Origin: an uncultured Clostridia bacterium
GTDB taxonomy: Bacteria; Bacillota; Clostridia; Christensenellales; UBA1242
Direction of reading: 5' to 3'
Assembly: GCA_934749845.1 (NCBI GenBank)
Contig: CAKVHQ010000025.1
Coordinates: 1-8,916 of the forward strand
Length of the DNA stretch: 8,916 bases
Shown piece by piece: positions 1 to 6,939 of the stretch; the stretch's first letter is position 1, and the number at the start of each line of letters is the position of its first letter. The notes below the pieces were generated by a model. It was not told the origin of the DNA. It ran no database searches and saw only the letters and a list, made by a program, of their open reading frames with translations. The position numbers and the translations under genes are program-made.

Positions 1-100
1 CGTCATACATCACGGTAATGGTGTATCCGCTCGGGCAAATCGGAATGCGGTCAGAAAGTTCTCCGACACTAAATAAAAACATTTCAAAAAAATCAAATTG

Positions 101-109
101 AAAGGAGGG
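101..109 (+). promoter_or_regulatory. Ribosome binding site of xis
   Basis: AAAGGAGGG, a near-perfect anti-16S sequence, lies 6 bases before the ATG at 116. It makes that ATG the start rather than an in-frame TTG at 98, which lies upstream of the site. Confidence 0.85.
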
Positions 110-115
110 ATTGCT

Positions 116-310
116 ATGAGTACAACTTTTATGAAAGTTCAGGATGTAGCGGACGAGTTGGGCGTTTCCAAGTCTTACGCTTATAAAATAGTCCAAAAGC
201 TTAATGACGAGCTGAAAGCGCAGGGATTTATCACGATTTCAGGTCGAATAAACAAACAGTATTTTTTAGAAAGAGCCTGTTACGGCGAAAAACAGAAAGA
301 GAGAAATTAA
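116..310 (+). CDS. Small HTH DNA-binding protein, probable excisionase
   Basis: A 64-residue basic protein. Residues about 8-29 (VQDVADELGVSKSYAYKIVQ) form a MerR/excisionase-like helix-turn-helix, followed by a short region with ISGRINKQYF that fits a wing or second DNA contact. Proteins of this size and pattern sit directly before tyrosine integrases in Firmicute conjugative and mobilizable elements, where they bend DNA at the attachment site and bias recombination toward excision. The stop is 3 bases before the integrase start, so the two are almost certainly co-transcribed and translationally coupled. The ATG at 116 is chosen because of the strong ribosome site at 101-109. The excisionase role is inferred from family resemblance and position; a transcriptional regulator of the integrase is the alternative. 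Confidence 0.8.
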   Translation: MSTTFMKVQDVADELGVSKSYAYKIVQKLNDELKAQGFITISGRINKQYFLERACYGEKQKERN

Positions 311-313
311 ACA

Positions 314-1393
314 ATGTCAGTTTACAAAGACGAAAAAACAAACACTTGGAAAGTCTATTACCGTTATACCGATTGGCAAGGTAAAGTCCACCAATCGACA
401 AAGCGAGGTTTCTCGACGAAAAGAGAAGCTCTCGCTTGGGAGCGAGAGCAGAAAATTAAGGTTGAAGCAGATTTGGATATGACCTTTGAGAGCTTTGTAG
501 ATATTTATACGGTTGATATGAAAAACCGCATAAAAGAAAACACTTGGCACACTAAAGAGCATATTATGAGGACGAAAATCTTGCCTTATTTCGGTCAGCG
601 AAAAATCAGTGAAATACGCCCGAAGGATATTATAGCTTGGCAGAATGAAATGATTAAGGCTACCGATAAGCAAGGCAAACCGTACTCACCTGTTTACCTT
701 AAAACGCTCCACAATCAATTAAGTGCAATTTTCAACCACGCCGTTAAATTTTACGGACTTAGGGAAAATCCCGCCGCAAAGGTCGGAAATATGGGCAAGG
801 CGAAAGGCAGAGAAATGCTCTTTTGGACGCAGGAAGAATATCAGAAATTTTCCTTTGCGATTATGGACAAGCCCATATCATTTTACGCTTTTGAAATGCT
901 TTATTGGTGCGGAGTCCGTGAGGGCGAATTGCTTGCCTTAACTCCCGCTGATTTCGATTTTGAGCGTGGAACGGTAACTATAAACAAATCATATCAGCGT
1001 ATCGGCAGGTGTGATGTAATTACTGACCCGAAAACAGCAAAGAGTAATCGCACTATCAAAATGCCGCAGTTCCTTATAGATGAAATGCAGGAATATCTCA
1101 AACAGCTTTACGGTGTCGGTAAGAACGACAGAATTTTTGAGGTAACAAAAAGCTATCTGCACCACGAAATGGATAGGGGTTCAAAGCAAGCAGGTGTTAA
1201 GCGTATCCGTATTCACGATTTAAGGCACAGCCATATATCGCTGTTAATTGATATGGGATATTCGGCGGTGGCAATCGCAGACCGTGTAGGTCACGAGAGC
1301 ATTGACATCACCTATAACTACGCTCATCTGTTTCCGTCCACGCAGGACGATATGGCGGATAAGCTTAATAATTTCAGAAAGGAAGCAATTTAA
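314..1393 (+). CDS. int: Tyrosine-type site-specific integrase
   Basis: A complete 359-residue phage/Tn916-class tyrosine recombinase that would insert and excise the element at its attachment site. Residues about 3-48 match the AP2-like arm-binding domain (VYKDEKTNTWKVYYR, then GFSTKREALAWE). Residues about 56-145 are the SAM-like core-binding domain, and about 165-350 the catalytic domain. The catalytic set appears intact: R202 (GVREGELLAL), a strand lysine at K240 or K243 (DPKTAKSNRTI), H301 and R304 (HDLRHSH), H327 (VGHESI) and nucleophile Y336 (TYNYAHLF). The start is the first ATG after the excisionase stop, with only a weak purine-rich site (AAGAGAG) upstream, which fits translational coupling. 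It is followed 2 bases later by the MobC-like gene in the same direction, so recombination and mobilization genes may share a transcript. The arm domain implies direct-repeat arm sites; candidates lie at 8550-8568. Confidence 0.96.
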   Translation: MSVYKDEKTNTWKVYYRYTDWQGKVHQSTKRGFSTKREALAWEREQKIKVEADLDMTFESFVDIYTVDMKNRIKENTWHTKEHIMRTKILPYFGQRKISEIRPKDIIAWQNEMIKATDKQGKPYSPVYLKTLHNQLSAIFNHAVKFYGLRENPAAKVGNMGKAKGREMLFWTQEEYQKFSFAIMDKPISFYAFEMLYWCGVREGELLALTPADFDFERGTVTINKSYQRIGRCDVITDPKTAKSNRTIKMPQFLIDEMQEYLKQLYGVGKNDRIFEVTKSYLHHEMDRGSKQAGVKRIRIHDLRHSHISLLIDMGYSAVAIADRVGHESIDITYNYAHLFPSTQDDMADKLNNFRKEAI

Positions 1394-1394
1394 T

Positions 1395-1730
1395 ATGTCA
1401 GCAAAAAATGTAGATAGGCACAACCGTTTCAGAAACATTACGGTAGGGTTCAGGGTATCGCCCGAAGAACAAGCAGAGTTAAATCGTGCTGTTGCTCTTT
1501 CAGGTTTATCCAAACAGGAATACTGTTACCGTCGCTGTATGGAGCGTGATGTGGTTGTGCAGGGCAATCCGAGAGTATATAAGGCCCTCAAAAATCAAAT
1601 GGCAGATGTGCTTGCAGAATTACAGCGCATTGAAGCAGGAAACAATGTCAGTGATGATTTATTGAATATTATCGAACTGATAACCGTTACAATGGACGGA
1701 CTGAAAGGAGATGTTGCAAATGACGAATAA
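1395..1730 (+). CDS. MobC-like relaxosome accessory protein (ribbon-helix-helix)
   Basis: A 111-residue protein. Residues about 14-50 (ITVGFRVSPEEQAELNRAVA, then SGLSKQEYCYRRCMER) fit a ribbon-helix-helix DNA-binding fold of the MobC/relaxosome type: a beta strand of alternating hydrophobic and basic residues, then two helices. The C-terminal part is helical and may mediate oligomerization. Such proteins bind oriT and help the relaxase open and nick DNA, acting in the cytoplasm on the element itself. The open frame extends upstream into the integrase gene, but the ATG at 1395 is chosen because AAAGGAAG (1378-1385) sits 9 bases before it. Its 3' end overlaps the next gene by 11 bases. The mobilization role is inferred from the family pattern and from the relaxase downstream; it could also regulate the mobilization genes. 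Confidence 0.8.
   Translation: MSAKNVDRHNRFRNITVGFRVSPEEQAELNRAVALSGLSKQEYCYRRCMERDVVVQGNPRVYKALKNQMADVLAELQRIEAGNNVSDDLLNIIELITVTMDGLKGDVANDE
1704..1710 (+). promoter_or_regulatory. Ribosome binding site deciding the ATPase start
   Basis: AAAGGAG ends 9 bases before the ATG at 1720 and directly abuts the in-frame ATG at 1711. The spacing favours 1720 as the start. The site lies inside the end of the MobC-like gene. Confidence 0.75.
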
Positions 1731-2853
1731 AAAAGAAATGACCGCCCCTTGTGTATCTGTTGGCGAAGATACAGAGCAGTCGTTTCAAAAATGTAGTAAC
1801 AATATTATACCCCAAAATGATGAAAATATCAATAGCCTTGAGAAAATGCAGCGAGAGTTAAGAAAGATGTTAGACCCCTCCTACCTCAAAACAATGTCGA
1901 TGACAGAGTTATACGACACCGTTTTTCAGAGCAGACCGCCATTAATCGACGGTTTGCTCTATCCCGGCACATACCTTTTTGTCGGCGCACCGAAGCTCGG
2001 CAAGAGTTTCCTTATGGCACAACTCGCTTATCATATCAGCACAGGCACACCGCTGTGGAATTATACCGTCCGAAAAGGAACGGTTTTGTACCTTGCTCTT
2101 GAAGATGATTACCGCAGATTACAAGAAAGACTGTATCGAATGTTCGGAACGGACGGAGCGGAAGACCTATTCTTTTCTGTTTCGGCAGGTCAGTTAGGCA
2201 ACGGACTTGACGAACAGCTCACACGATTTATGCAGGAACACCCCGATACAAAGCTGATTATCATAGACACCTTGCAAAAAGTTCGTGAAGTTGGCGGCGA
2301 TAATTACAGTTACGCAAACGATTATGAGATTATCACAAGGCTTAAAAAGTTTGCGGACAGCTACGGCATTACCCTCCTGCTCGTTCATCACACCCGAAAG
2401 CAAAAGGCAGACGATACCTTTGATATGATTTCGGGAACAAACGGACTGCTCGGTGCAGCCGACGGAGCTTTTCTTCTTCAGAAAGAAAAGCGAACAGGAA
2501 TCACGGCAACGCTTGAAGTTTCGGGCAGAGATCAGCAAGACCAAAGACTTCATCTCAAGCGAAACGAAAACACACTCGCTTGGAATTTGGAGCAGCTGGA
2601 AACTGAGCTTTGGAAAGAACCGCCCGAGCCCCTGCTTGAATTTATCGCTGAGAAAATCACAGCCGATAATTCATCTTGGGAAGGAACACCGACAGCGTTA
2701 GCGGAATGGCTTGCGGTTGACTTGAAACCGAATGCTTTAACTATGAAGCTGAATATCAACGCAGGGCGTTTGTATAACGAGTATGGTATCCGCTACGAGA
2801 ACAAACGCTGTCACGACGGGCGAAAAGTTAGGCTCTATCTTGAGCAGGCGTGA
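1720..2853 (+). CDS. RepA-like AAA (AAA_25) ATPase, possible replicative helicase
   Basis: A 377-residue RecA-fold ATPase. Walker A is GAPKLGKS (residues 89-96), Walker B is LIIIDT (179-184), and LLVHHTRK (220-227) with the following ISGT (237-240) resembles the RepA/DnaB-family sensor region of hexameric helicases. About 60 polar N-terminal residues precede the ATPase core. The C-terminal part (about 305-377) looks like a small winged-helix region, as seen in RepA-like proteins of mobile elements. By family it would hydrolyse ATP to unwind or load onto DNA, most plausibly at an origin used when the excised element replicates or after transfer. It overlaps the MobC-like gene by 11 bases. An 18-bp inverted repeat with GTGACG iterations begins just after its stop and is a candidate target. 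The fold is clear; the precise role is inference. Confidence 0.88.
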   Translation: MTNKKEMTAPCVSVGEDTEQSFQKCSNNIIPQNDENINSLEKMQRELRKMLDPSYLKTMSMTELYDTVFQSRPPLIDGLLYPGTYLFVGAPKLGKSFLMAQLAYHISTGTPLWNYTVRKGTVLYLALEDDYRRLQERLYRMFGTDGAEDLFFSVSAGQLGNGLDEQLTRFMQEHPDTKLIIIDTLQKVREVGGDNYSYANDYEIITRLKKFADSYGITLLLVHHTRKQKADDTFDMISGTNGLLGAADGAFLLQKEKRTGITATLEVSGRDQQDQRLHLKRNENTLAWNLEQLETELWKEPPEPLLEFIAEKITADNSSWEGTPTALAEWLAVDLKPNALTMKLNINAGRLYNEYGIRYENKRCHDGRKVRLYLEQA

Positions 2854-2857
2854 CGAT

Positions 2858-2935
2858 GTGTGACGGTCGTGTCGATGTTTTAGGGAGTGGGTGCGGTATC
2901 AAAAACACCGTCACCATCGACACAGACCGTCACGC
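2858..2935. repeat. Long imperfect inverted repeat with GTGACG iterations
   Basis: The left arm GTGACGGTCGTGTCGATG (2860-2877) pairs with 2915-2933 over all 18 bases with one bulged A at 2924. A G-C pair beyond a wobble extends it to 2858/2935. Between the arms GGTGCGGT (2890-2897) can pair with 2907-2915, giving a second, inner hairpin. GTGACG occurs at 2850 and 2860 and its reverse complement at 2909 and 2928. An inverted repeat this long is unlikely by chance. Its position between the ATPase and the relaxase suggests an origin of replication, oriT or operator; which one cannot be told from sequence alone. Confidence 0.8.
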
Positions 2936-2954
2936 AATAAAGTTTTTGCAGGGT

Positions 2955-3077
2955 GCAGGTGGCTTTTTTCAAAAAGCTTCTCCTGCTTCTCAAAGAGCGC
3001 AAAACCTGCTCGCAGGTTGCATTTTTGATAGGCTTGTCTGTCAAAAGTGCTTTTGCGTTACTCTTGACAAGAGTAAC
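2955..3077. other. Candidate oriT region: cluster of hairpins upstream of the relaxase
   Basis: Four hairpins lie in 123 non-coding bases. They are GCAGG..GCTTTTT/AAAAAGC..CCTGC (2955-2986), AACCTG-CTCG-CAGGTT (3003-3018, followed by ATTTTT, so possibly a terminator), CAAAAG-TG-CTTTTG (3042-3055), and a perfect 21-base palindrome at 3057-3077 with 10-base arms GTTACTCTTG/CAAGAGTAAC around A3067. In MobV elements the relaxase binds a hairpin just upstream of its own gene and nicks nearby, so the 3042-3077 block is the best oriT candidate. I could not identify a nick sequence with confidence. Confidence 0.5.
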
Positions 3078-3119
3078 AGAACCGAGGACGAGCAAGTTTA
3101 TGAGATTGGAGGTATATAA

Positions 3120-4298
3120 ATGCAAAGAACGATAAGCGCAATGGTGGGTAAAGGCTCGGTTAATCATAACAGCCGAAAGTTCAAGGCTGAAAATGTTGAC
3201 GGTAGCAGAACGCATTTGAATATTGATTACTGCAACGAGCCGATAAAGAAAACCTATCACGAATTGTTTGATGACGCACTAAAAAGATACAACGAAAAGC
3301 AGACAAGAGCCGACCGCAGAATAGAAAACTATTATGAAAAAATTAGAAATTCAAAGCAGGAAAAGCCATTTCACGAACTGATTTTACAAATTGGCGATAA
3401 GAAAAATATGAGCGCCGAAAGCGAAAACGGACAGCTTGCACGGCAGGTTTTAGATGAGTATTACCGTGGATTTCAAGAGCGAAATCCCAACCTAAAAGTG
3501 TTCTCTGCTCATCTGCATATGGATGAGGCAACGCCCCATTTGCATATTGATTTTGTACCGTTTACAACCGGCAGCAAGCGTGGGCTTGATACAAGAGTTA
3601 GTCTAAAACAAGCCCTCGCCGCACAAGGTTTCAAGGGCGGAACTCGTGGAGATACCGAGTGGAATCAATGGGTGAACGCAGAAAAATCTGCTCTCGCATT
3701 TGTAATGGAACGCTACGGAATTGAGTGGGAACATAAAGGGACACACGAAAAGCACCTCTCTGTTCTTGATTACAAGAAACAAGAACGAGAGAAAGAAGTG
3801 GAGCTGCTCGACGATAAACTTGCCGAGAAAAAGGATGAGTACAAAGCGTACAGCAATCGTATTCAGAACTACGATAACGGCATACAAGTCATTGAAGAAC
3901 TGGAACAAAGGCTTGATACCGACGCTGAATATCAGTTGCCTGAACCTCCTGCTCTAATGTCAGCGAAGTCATATAAAATGAAATTTGTAGAACCTCTGAT
4001 AAAGAAATTCAAAGAAGTAATCAGCGAAGTTTTCTACCGCTATTATCAAGCATTAGACAGTTACCACCGCTTGAATGTTACAAACGGAAATCTGTATCGT
4101 GAAAACGAAAAGTTAACAAAAATCAATGATAAATTAGCACACGAAAATGAAAATCTGCGTGCGGAAAATAAGGATTACAAGCTACTCCGCAAGGTGTTCG
4201 GTAACAAGCAAATTGACGATTTGCTCGAAAGAGCAAAGTCGGAAAAACAGTCTAAACAGCGTGGTTCACGCTTTAGAAATTACAAAGATGAAAGGTAG
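3120..4298 (+). CDS. MobV-family relaxase (Mob/Pre)
   Basis: A 392-residue relaxase of the plasmid recombination/mobilization family (Mob_Pre). The N-terminal motif HNSRKFKAENVDGSRTHLN (residues 16-34) matches MobV motif I; H16 lines up with the nucleophilic histidine described for MobM of pMV158. The metal-binding motif HLHMDEATPHLHID (131-144) supplies the HxDExTPHxH signature at H133, H140 and H142. The N-terminal nuclease region spans about 1-215. The rest is strongly helical and charged, with probable coiled coils near 219-262 and 318-358 that could serve dimerization or coupling to a helper conjugation apparatus. The enzyme would nick oriT and lead the single strand into the recipient. 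GGAGG at 3108-3112 lies 7 bases before the ATG. No type IV secretion genes are seen in the window, so mobilization by a helper element is inferred. Confidence 0.93.
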   Translation: MQRTISAMVGKGSVNHNSRKFKAENVDGSRTHLNIDYCNEPIKKTYHELFDDALKRYNEKQTRADRRIENYYEKIRNSKQEKPFHELILQIGDKKNMSAESENGQLARQVLDEYYRGFQERNPNLKVFSAHLHMDEATPHLHIDFVPFTTGSKRGLDTRVSLKQALAAQGFKGGTRGDTEWNQWVNAEKSALAFVMERYGIEWEHKGTHEKHLSVLDYKKQEREKEVELLDDKLAEKKDEYKAYSNRIQNYDNGIQVIEELEQRLDTDAEYQLPEPPALMSAKSYKMKFVEPLIKKFKEVISEVFYRYYQALDSYHRLNVTNGNLYRENEKLTKINDKLAHENENLRAENKDYKLLRKVFGNKQIDDLLERAKSEKQSKQRGSRFRNYKDER

Positions 4299-4307
4299 GA
4301 CTACACG

Positions 4308-4685
4308 ATGGAAAAGAAAATTTATGACGAAAAGAACGGATTATGGTACGAGCTGCAGGGAGATTATTACCTCCCTTGCCTCTCACTGCCCAAAGAAGAA
4401 CAGAAGCCAGTAGGTGTTTGGGGACAAAGACACTTGAGGTATATTAAGGAGCATAAAAGAGCTTTTTACACCAATCTGCTGATTTCCTGCAAGCTGAACA
4501 GTTACCTTGCCGATATTGATAAACAGGCAACAGATATATTTTCTCGGTTGGTAAAACAACTGGCGGAAAAAGAAAATTTAACGGAAAAACTTAAGGCTGA
4601 AAATCAAATGCTGTGGGTGCATAAGATGAACAATATCTGTAATCGTGCAACGGAGATTGTGAATACAGAAGTAATTTATGCGTAA
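4308..4685 (+). CDS. TnpV-like transposon-encoded protein
   Basis: A 125-residue protein with the pattern of the TnpV family: an N-terminal segment YDEKNGLWYELQGDYYLP (residues 6-23), then GVWGQRHLRYIKEHKRAFYTNLL (36-58), then a helical tail (about 63-105) that may be coiled coil. TnpV-like proteins are frequent in Clostridial mobile elements next to mobilization genes. Their biochemical function is not established, so none is assigned. AGGTAGGA (4293-4300) lies 7 bases before the ATG and overlaps the relaxase stop, so the gene belongs to the mobilization operon. A hairpin terminator begins 5 bases after its stop, making it the last gene of that unit. It may bind DNA or assist the relaxase; this is speculation from position. 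Confidence 0.8.
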   Translation: MEKKIYDEKNGLWYELQGDYYLPCLSLPKEEQKPVGVWGQRHLRYIKEHKRAFYTNLLISCKLNSYLADIDKQATDIFSRLVKQLAEKENLTEKLKAENQMLWVHKMNNICNRATEIVNTEVIYA

Positions 4686-4690
4686 AAGTT

Positions 4691-4724
4691 TCGGGTGTAG
4701 CTAAATGGCTGCACCCGATTTTTT
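4691..4724 (+). terminator. Rho-independent terminator after the mobilization operon
   Basis: TCGGGTGTAGC (4691-4701) pairs with GCTGCACCCGA (4708-4718) through one T-G wobble, giving an 11-bp stem with the loop TAAATG. Six T residues (4719-4724) follow. It separates the mobilization genes from the cargo operon. Confidence 0.92.
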
Positions 4725-4801
4725 ATAATTAGTGTTAACAATCGAGTAAATTACAGTTCGTGTTAGTAAAAAAAGAATTTCTAACGAAATCGTGAGATAA
4801 C

Positions 4802-4830
4802 TTGATTTTTACAACAAAACAAGCTATAAT
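4802..4830 (+). promoter_or_regulatory. Sigma-A promoter of the defence cargo operon
   Basis: TTGATT (4802-4807) and a consensus TATAAT (4825-4830) are separated by exactly 17 bases. Transcription would start near 4837, about 46 bases before the methyltransferase GTG. It follows a terminator and precedes five genes with no other clear promoter. Confidence 0.85.
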
Positions 4831-4869
4831 ATAATAAACCATTATTGTATTTTAAACCATAGTTATAGC
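4823..4869. promoter_or_regulatory. Candidate operator for the methyltransferase HTH
   Basis: GCTATAA (4823-4829), overlapping the -10 box, is repeated inverted as TTATAGC (4863-4869) just before the ribosome site. Between them TAAACCAT occurs twice in direct orientation (4835-4842 and 4853-4860), 18 bases apart. Repeats covering the promoter and start site of an HTH-methyltransferase gene suggest autorepression. The sites are short and AT-rich, so confidence is limited. Confidence 0.4.
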
Positions 4870-4882
4870 GGAGGTATTAACG

Positions 4883-6109
4883 GTGGCTGTTTGTTATAAT
4901 AATCTTTGGAAGCTACTGATAGACAAAAATATGAATCGTACTGAATTGAAAGAAGCTGCCGGTATTAGCTTTAATGTGATGGCTCGAATGGGCAAAAATG
5001 AAACAGTGTCATTTGAAAGTATAGAGAAAATCTGTGCAGTTTTAAGTTGTAATATTGGTGATGTAGTAGAGTTTGTTCAAGAGCCGACAGAGGTTGTTGA
5101 GAAAAAGCCAATGACTATTGAATTGTTTGCAGGTGCTGGTGGACTTGCTTTAGGAATTGAAGAAGCTGGATTTGATACAATTGGCTTAATAGAATTTGAT
5201 AAAGCTGCGTCAGATACATTAAAATGTAATCGTCCGAATTGGCGAGTTATCAATGATGATATTGCCAATATTTCTTGTTTAAATTTGGAGGAGTATTTTA
5301 ATATAAAAAAAGGAGAGCTTGATTTATTATCAGGTGGTGCGCCTTGTCAAGCATTTTCCTATGCTGGAAAAAGATTAGGCTTGGAGGATGCACGAGGTAC
5401 ATTGTTTTATCATTACGCAAAATTTTTGGAACAGCTCCAGCCAAAAATGTTTTTGTTCGAAAATGTGCGAGGTTTGTTGACACACGATAAAGGGCGCACA
5501 TACAAAACAATTACAGATATTTTTGAGAGCGAAGGCTATACCATACAAAAACAGGTCTTAAATGCTTGGGATTACGGAGTTGCTCAAAAAAGAGAGCGCT
5601 TAATTACGATTGGAATTAGAAATGATTTAGTCCAAAAAATTAAGTTTGATTTTCCTGCTCCTCATAAGTATAAACCAGTACTGAGAGATATTCTTTTGGA
5701 TTGTCCGCAAAGTGAAGGTTCACAATATTCCGATCATAAACGCAAAATATTTGAACTTGTTCCTCCGGGTGGTTATTGGAGAGATATTCCCGAAGATATT
5801 GCGAAAGAATATATGAAAAGCTGTTGGTATATGGAAGGCGGCAGAACGGGTATTTTAAGAAGATTGAGTTTAGATGAACCTTCACTTACTGTTCTAACTT
5901 CTCCAAGTCAAAAGCAGACTGATCGCTGTCACCCATTGGAGCCTCGTCCATTTACAATCCGAGAAAACGCAAGATGTCAGAGTTTTCCTGATGATTGGCA
6001 ATTCTGCGGAAGTGTAGGACAGCAATATAAACAGGTAGGAAACGCTGTACCGGTTAATTTAGCGTATGAAATTGCAGTAAAAATAAGAGAAGCATTGGAG
6101 AGTTTATGA
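4883..6109 (+). CDS. Type II C5-cytosine DNA methyltransferase with N-terminal HTH
   Basis: A 408-residue enzyme that would transfer a methyl group from SAM to C5 of cytosine and protect the element and host from the adjacent endonuclease. Residues about 7-66 form a Cro/XRE-type helix-turn-helix (MNRTELKEAAGISFNVMARM within it). The methyltransferase follows: motif I ELFAGAGG (80-87), motif IV GGAPCQAFSYAGKR (151-164) with catalytic C155, motif VI ENV (193-195), motif VIII QKRERL (235-240), a target-recognition region of about 260-350, motif IX near RRLSLDEPSLTVL (326-338), and motif X QVGNAVPVNLA (384-394). All key motifs are intact. The start is GTG at 4883, 7 bases after GGAGGT (4870-4875). 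The fused HTH resembles that of methyltransferases such as M.SsoII and M.EcoRII, which repress their own promoters, so it may stand in for a separate controller protein. Specificity is inferred only from the endonuclease partner. Confidence 0.96.
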   Translation: MAVCYNNLWKLLIDKNMNRTELKEAAGISFNVMARMGKNETVSFESIEKICAVLSCNIGDVVEFVQEPTEVVEKKPMTIELFAGAGGLALGIEEAGFDTIGLIEFDKAASDTLKCNRPNWRVINDDIANISCLNLEEYFNIKKGELDLLSGGAPCQAFSYAGKRLGLEDARGTLFYHYAKFLEQLQPKMFLFENVRGLLTHDKGRTYKTITDIFESEGYTIQKQVLNAWDYGVAQKRERLITIGIRNDLVQKIKFDFPAPHKYKPVLRDILLDCPQSEGSQYSDHKRKIFELVPPGGYWRDIPEDIAKEYMKSCWYMEGGRTGILRRLSLDEPSLTVLTSPSQKQTDRCHPLEPRPFTIRENARCQSFPDDWQFCGSVGQQYKQVGNAVPVNLAYEIAVKIREALESL

Positions 6110-6918
6110 TGTGGGATTTAACTTTTATAAGCGAAGAAGATTTTTCAAATCACGTCAAAGCAACGATTGAAAAATACGGAGAGAAGCTTGAATCATTTGA
6201 TTTAAAGCGCTTTAATAAAAATATCATTGATCCGATTAAATTGATTTTTGACAAGACAGTATATCAATCTTCTTGGGAAGAAATTGTAAGTAACGAAATT
6301 TTCCGTCAAAGGGACAAGTCCAACAACAACGATATTGGATATTTTCATCAGCGTATTTTCCAATATATTAAAAACTGTCATGTTCCACCGAACGGTGAAG
6401 AAGGTGGTTGGGATGTAATTTATGAAAATGCTGATGGTATTCCTATTCCTGACGCAGGGAATGTACATACCGTTTATGTTGAAATGAAAAACAAACATAA
6501 TACAATGAATTCTGCTTCAGCGGGTAAAACCTTTATCAAAATGCAGAATCAGTTGTTAAATGACGATGACTGTGCTTGTTTTTTGGTAGAAGCGATTGCA
6601 CAGCGCTCTCAGAATATCAAATGGGAAACGACAGTTGATAAGAAAAAGGTTGGTCATAAACTTATCCGCAGGGTAAGTCTTGATCAATTCTACGCCTTAG
6701 TAACAGGACAGGACGATGCTTTTTATCAGATGTGTATGATATTGCCGTCCGTTATTGAAAAGGCGGTTAAAGAGTTGGAAGGTACGATTGTGCCACACGA
6801 TACAGTTATTGACGAGCTGAGAGCTATGGCGAGCGAACAGAATGTTGAATCAGAAGATTTGGCGATTGCAATGGCTGCTTATATGCTTGGGTTTGGAAGC
6901 TATAAAGGTTTTAAATAA
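6106..6918 (+). CDS. Type II restriction endonuclease, Eco47II/Sau96I family
   Basis: A 270-residue protein with the pattern I associate with the RE_Eco47II family: FNKNIIDPIKLIFDK (36-50), IFRQRDKSNNNDIGYFHQRI (65-84), then GWDVIY (101-106) and VYVEMKNKHNTMN (123-135). D103, E126 and K128 form a plausible PD-(D/E)xK catalytic set. Family members recognise GGNCC and cut both strands, so GGNCC is the predicted site; this comes from family recall, not a measured match. The ATG at 6106 overlaps the methyltransferase stop (ATGA). A second ATG at 6109 is equally possible because GGAG (6097-6100) lies 5 and 8 bases away respectively. Translational coupling behind the methyltransferase would ensure that protection is made first. 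The gene looks complete, with no frameshift or missing catalytic residue. Confidence 0.9.
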   Translation: MMWDLTFISEEDFSNHVKATIEKYGEKLESFDLKRFNKNIIDPIKLIFDKTVYQSSWEEIVSNEIFRQRDKSNNNDIGYFHQRIFQYIKNCHVPPNGEEGGWDVIYENADGIPIPDAGNVHTVYVEMKNKHNTMNSASAGKTFIKMQNQLLNDDDCACFLVEAIAQRSQNIKWETTVDKKKVGHKLIRRVSLDQFYALVTGQDDAFYQMCMILPSVIEKAVKELEGTIVPHDTVIDELRAMASEQNVESEDLAIAMAAYMLGFGSYKGFK

Positions 6919-6939
6919 ATAGTAAAGGAGGACAAATCT

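Noticed and set aside
1583..1587. Apparent avoidance of GGNCC, the predicted restriction site: this GGCCC is the only one I found by eye in the window.
   Set aside because: A control count of CCNGG gave only two sites, so the scarcity may reflect base composition and not restriction pressure. It does not independently support the specificity.
3064..3069. TTGACA, a perfect -35 box upstream of the relaxase.
   Set aside because: It lies in the centre of a perfect palindrome and no -10-like sequence occurs 16-18 bases downstream.
2850..3119. An open frame of 89 codons between the ATPase and the relaxase.
   Set aside because: It starts with GTG inside the ATPase stop region, has no ribosome site, runs through a long inverted repeat and several hairpins, and its translation matches nothing I recognise. 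It is better read as a non-coding origin or oriT region.
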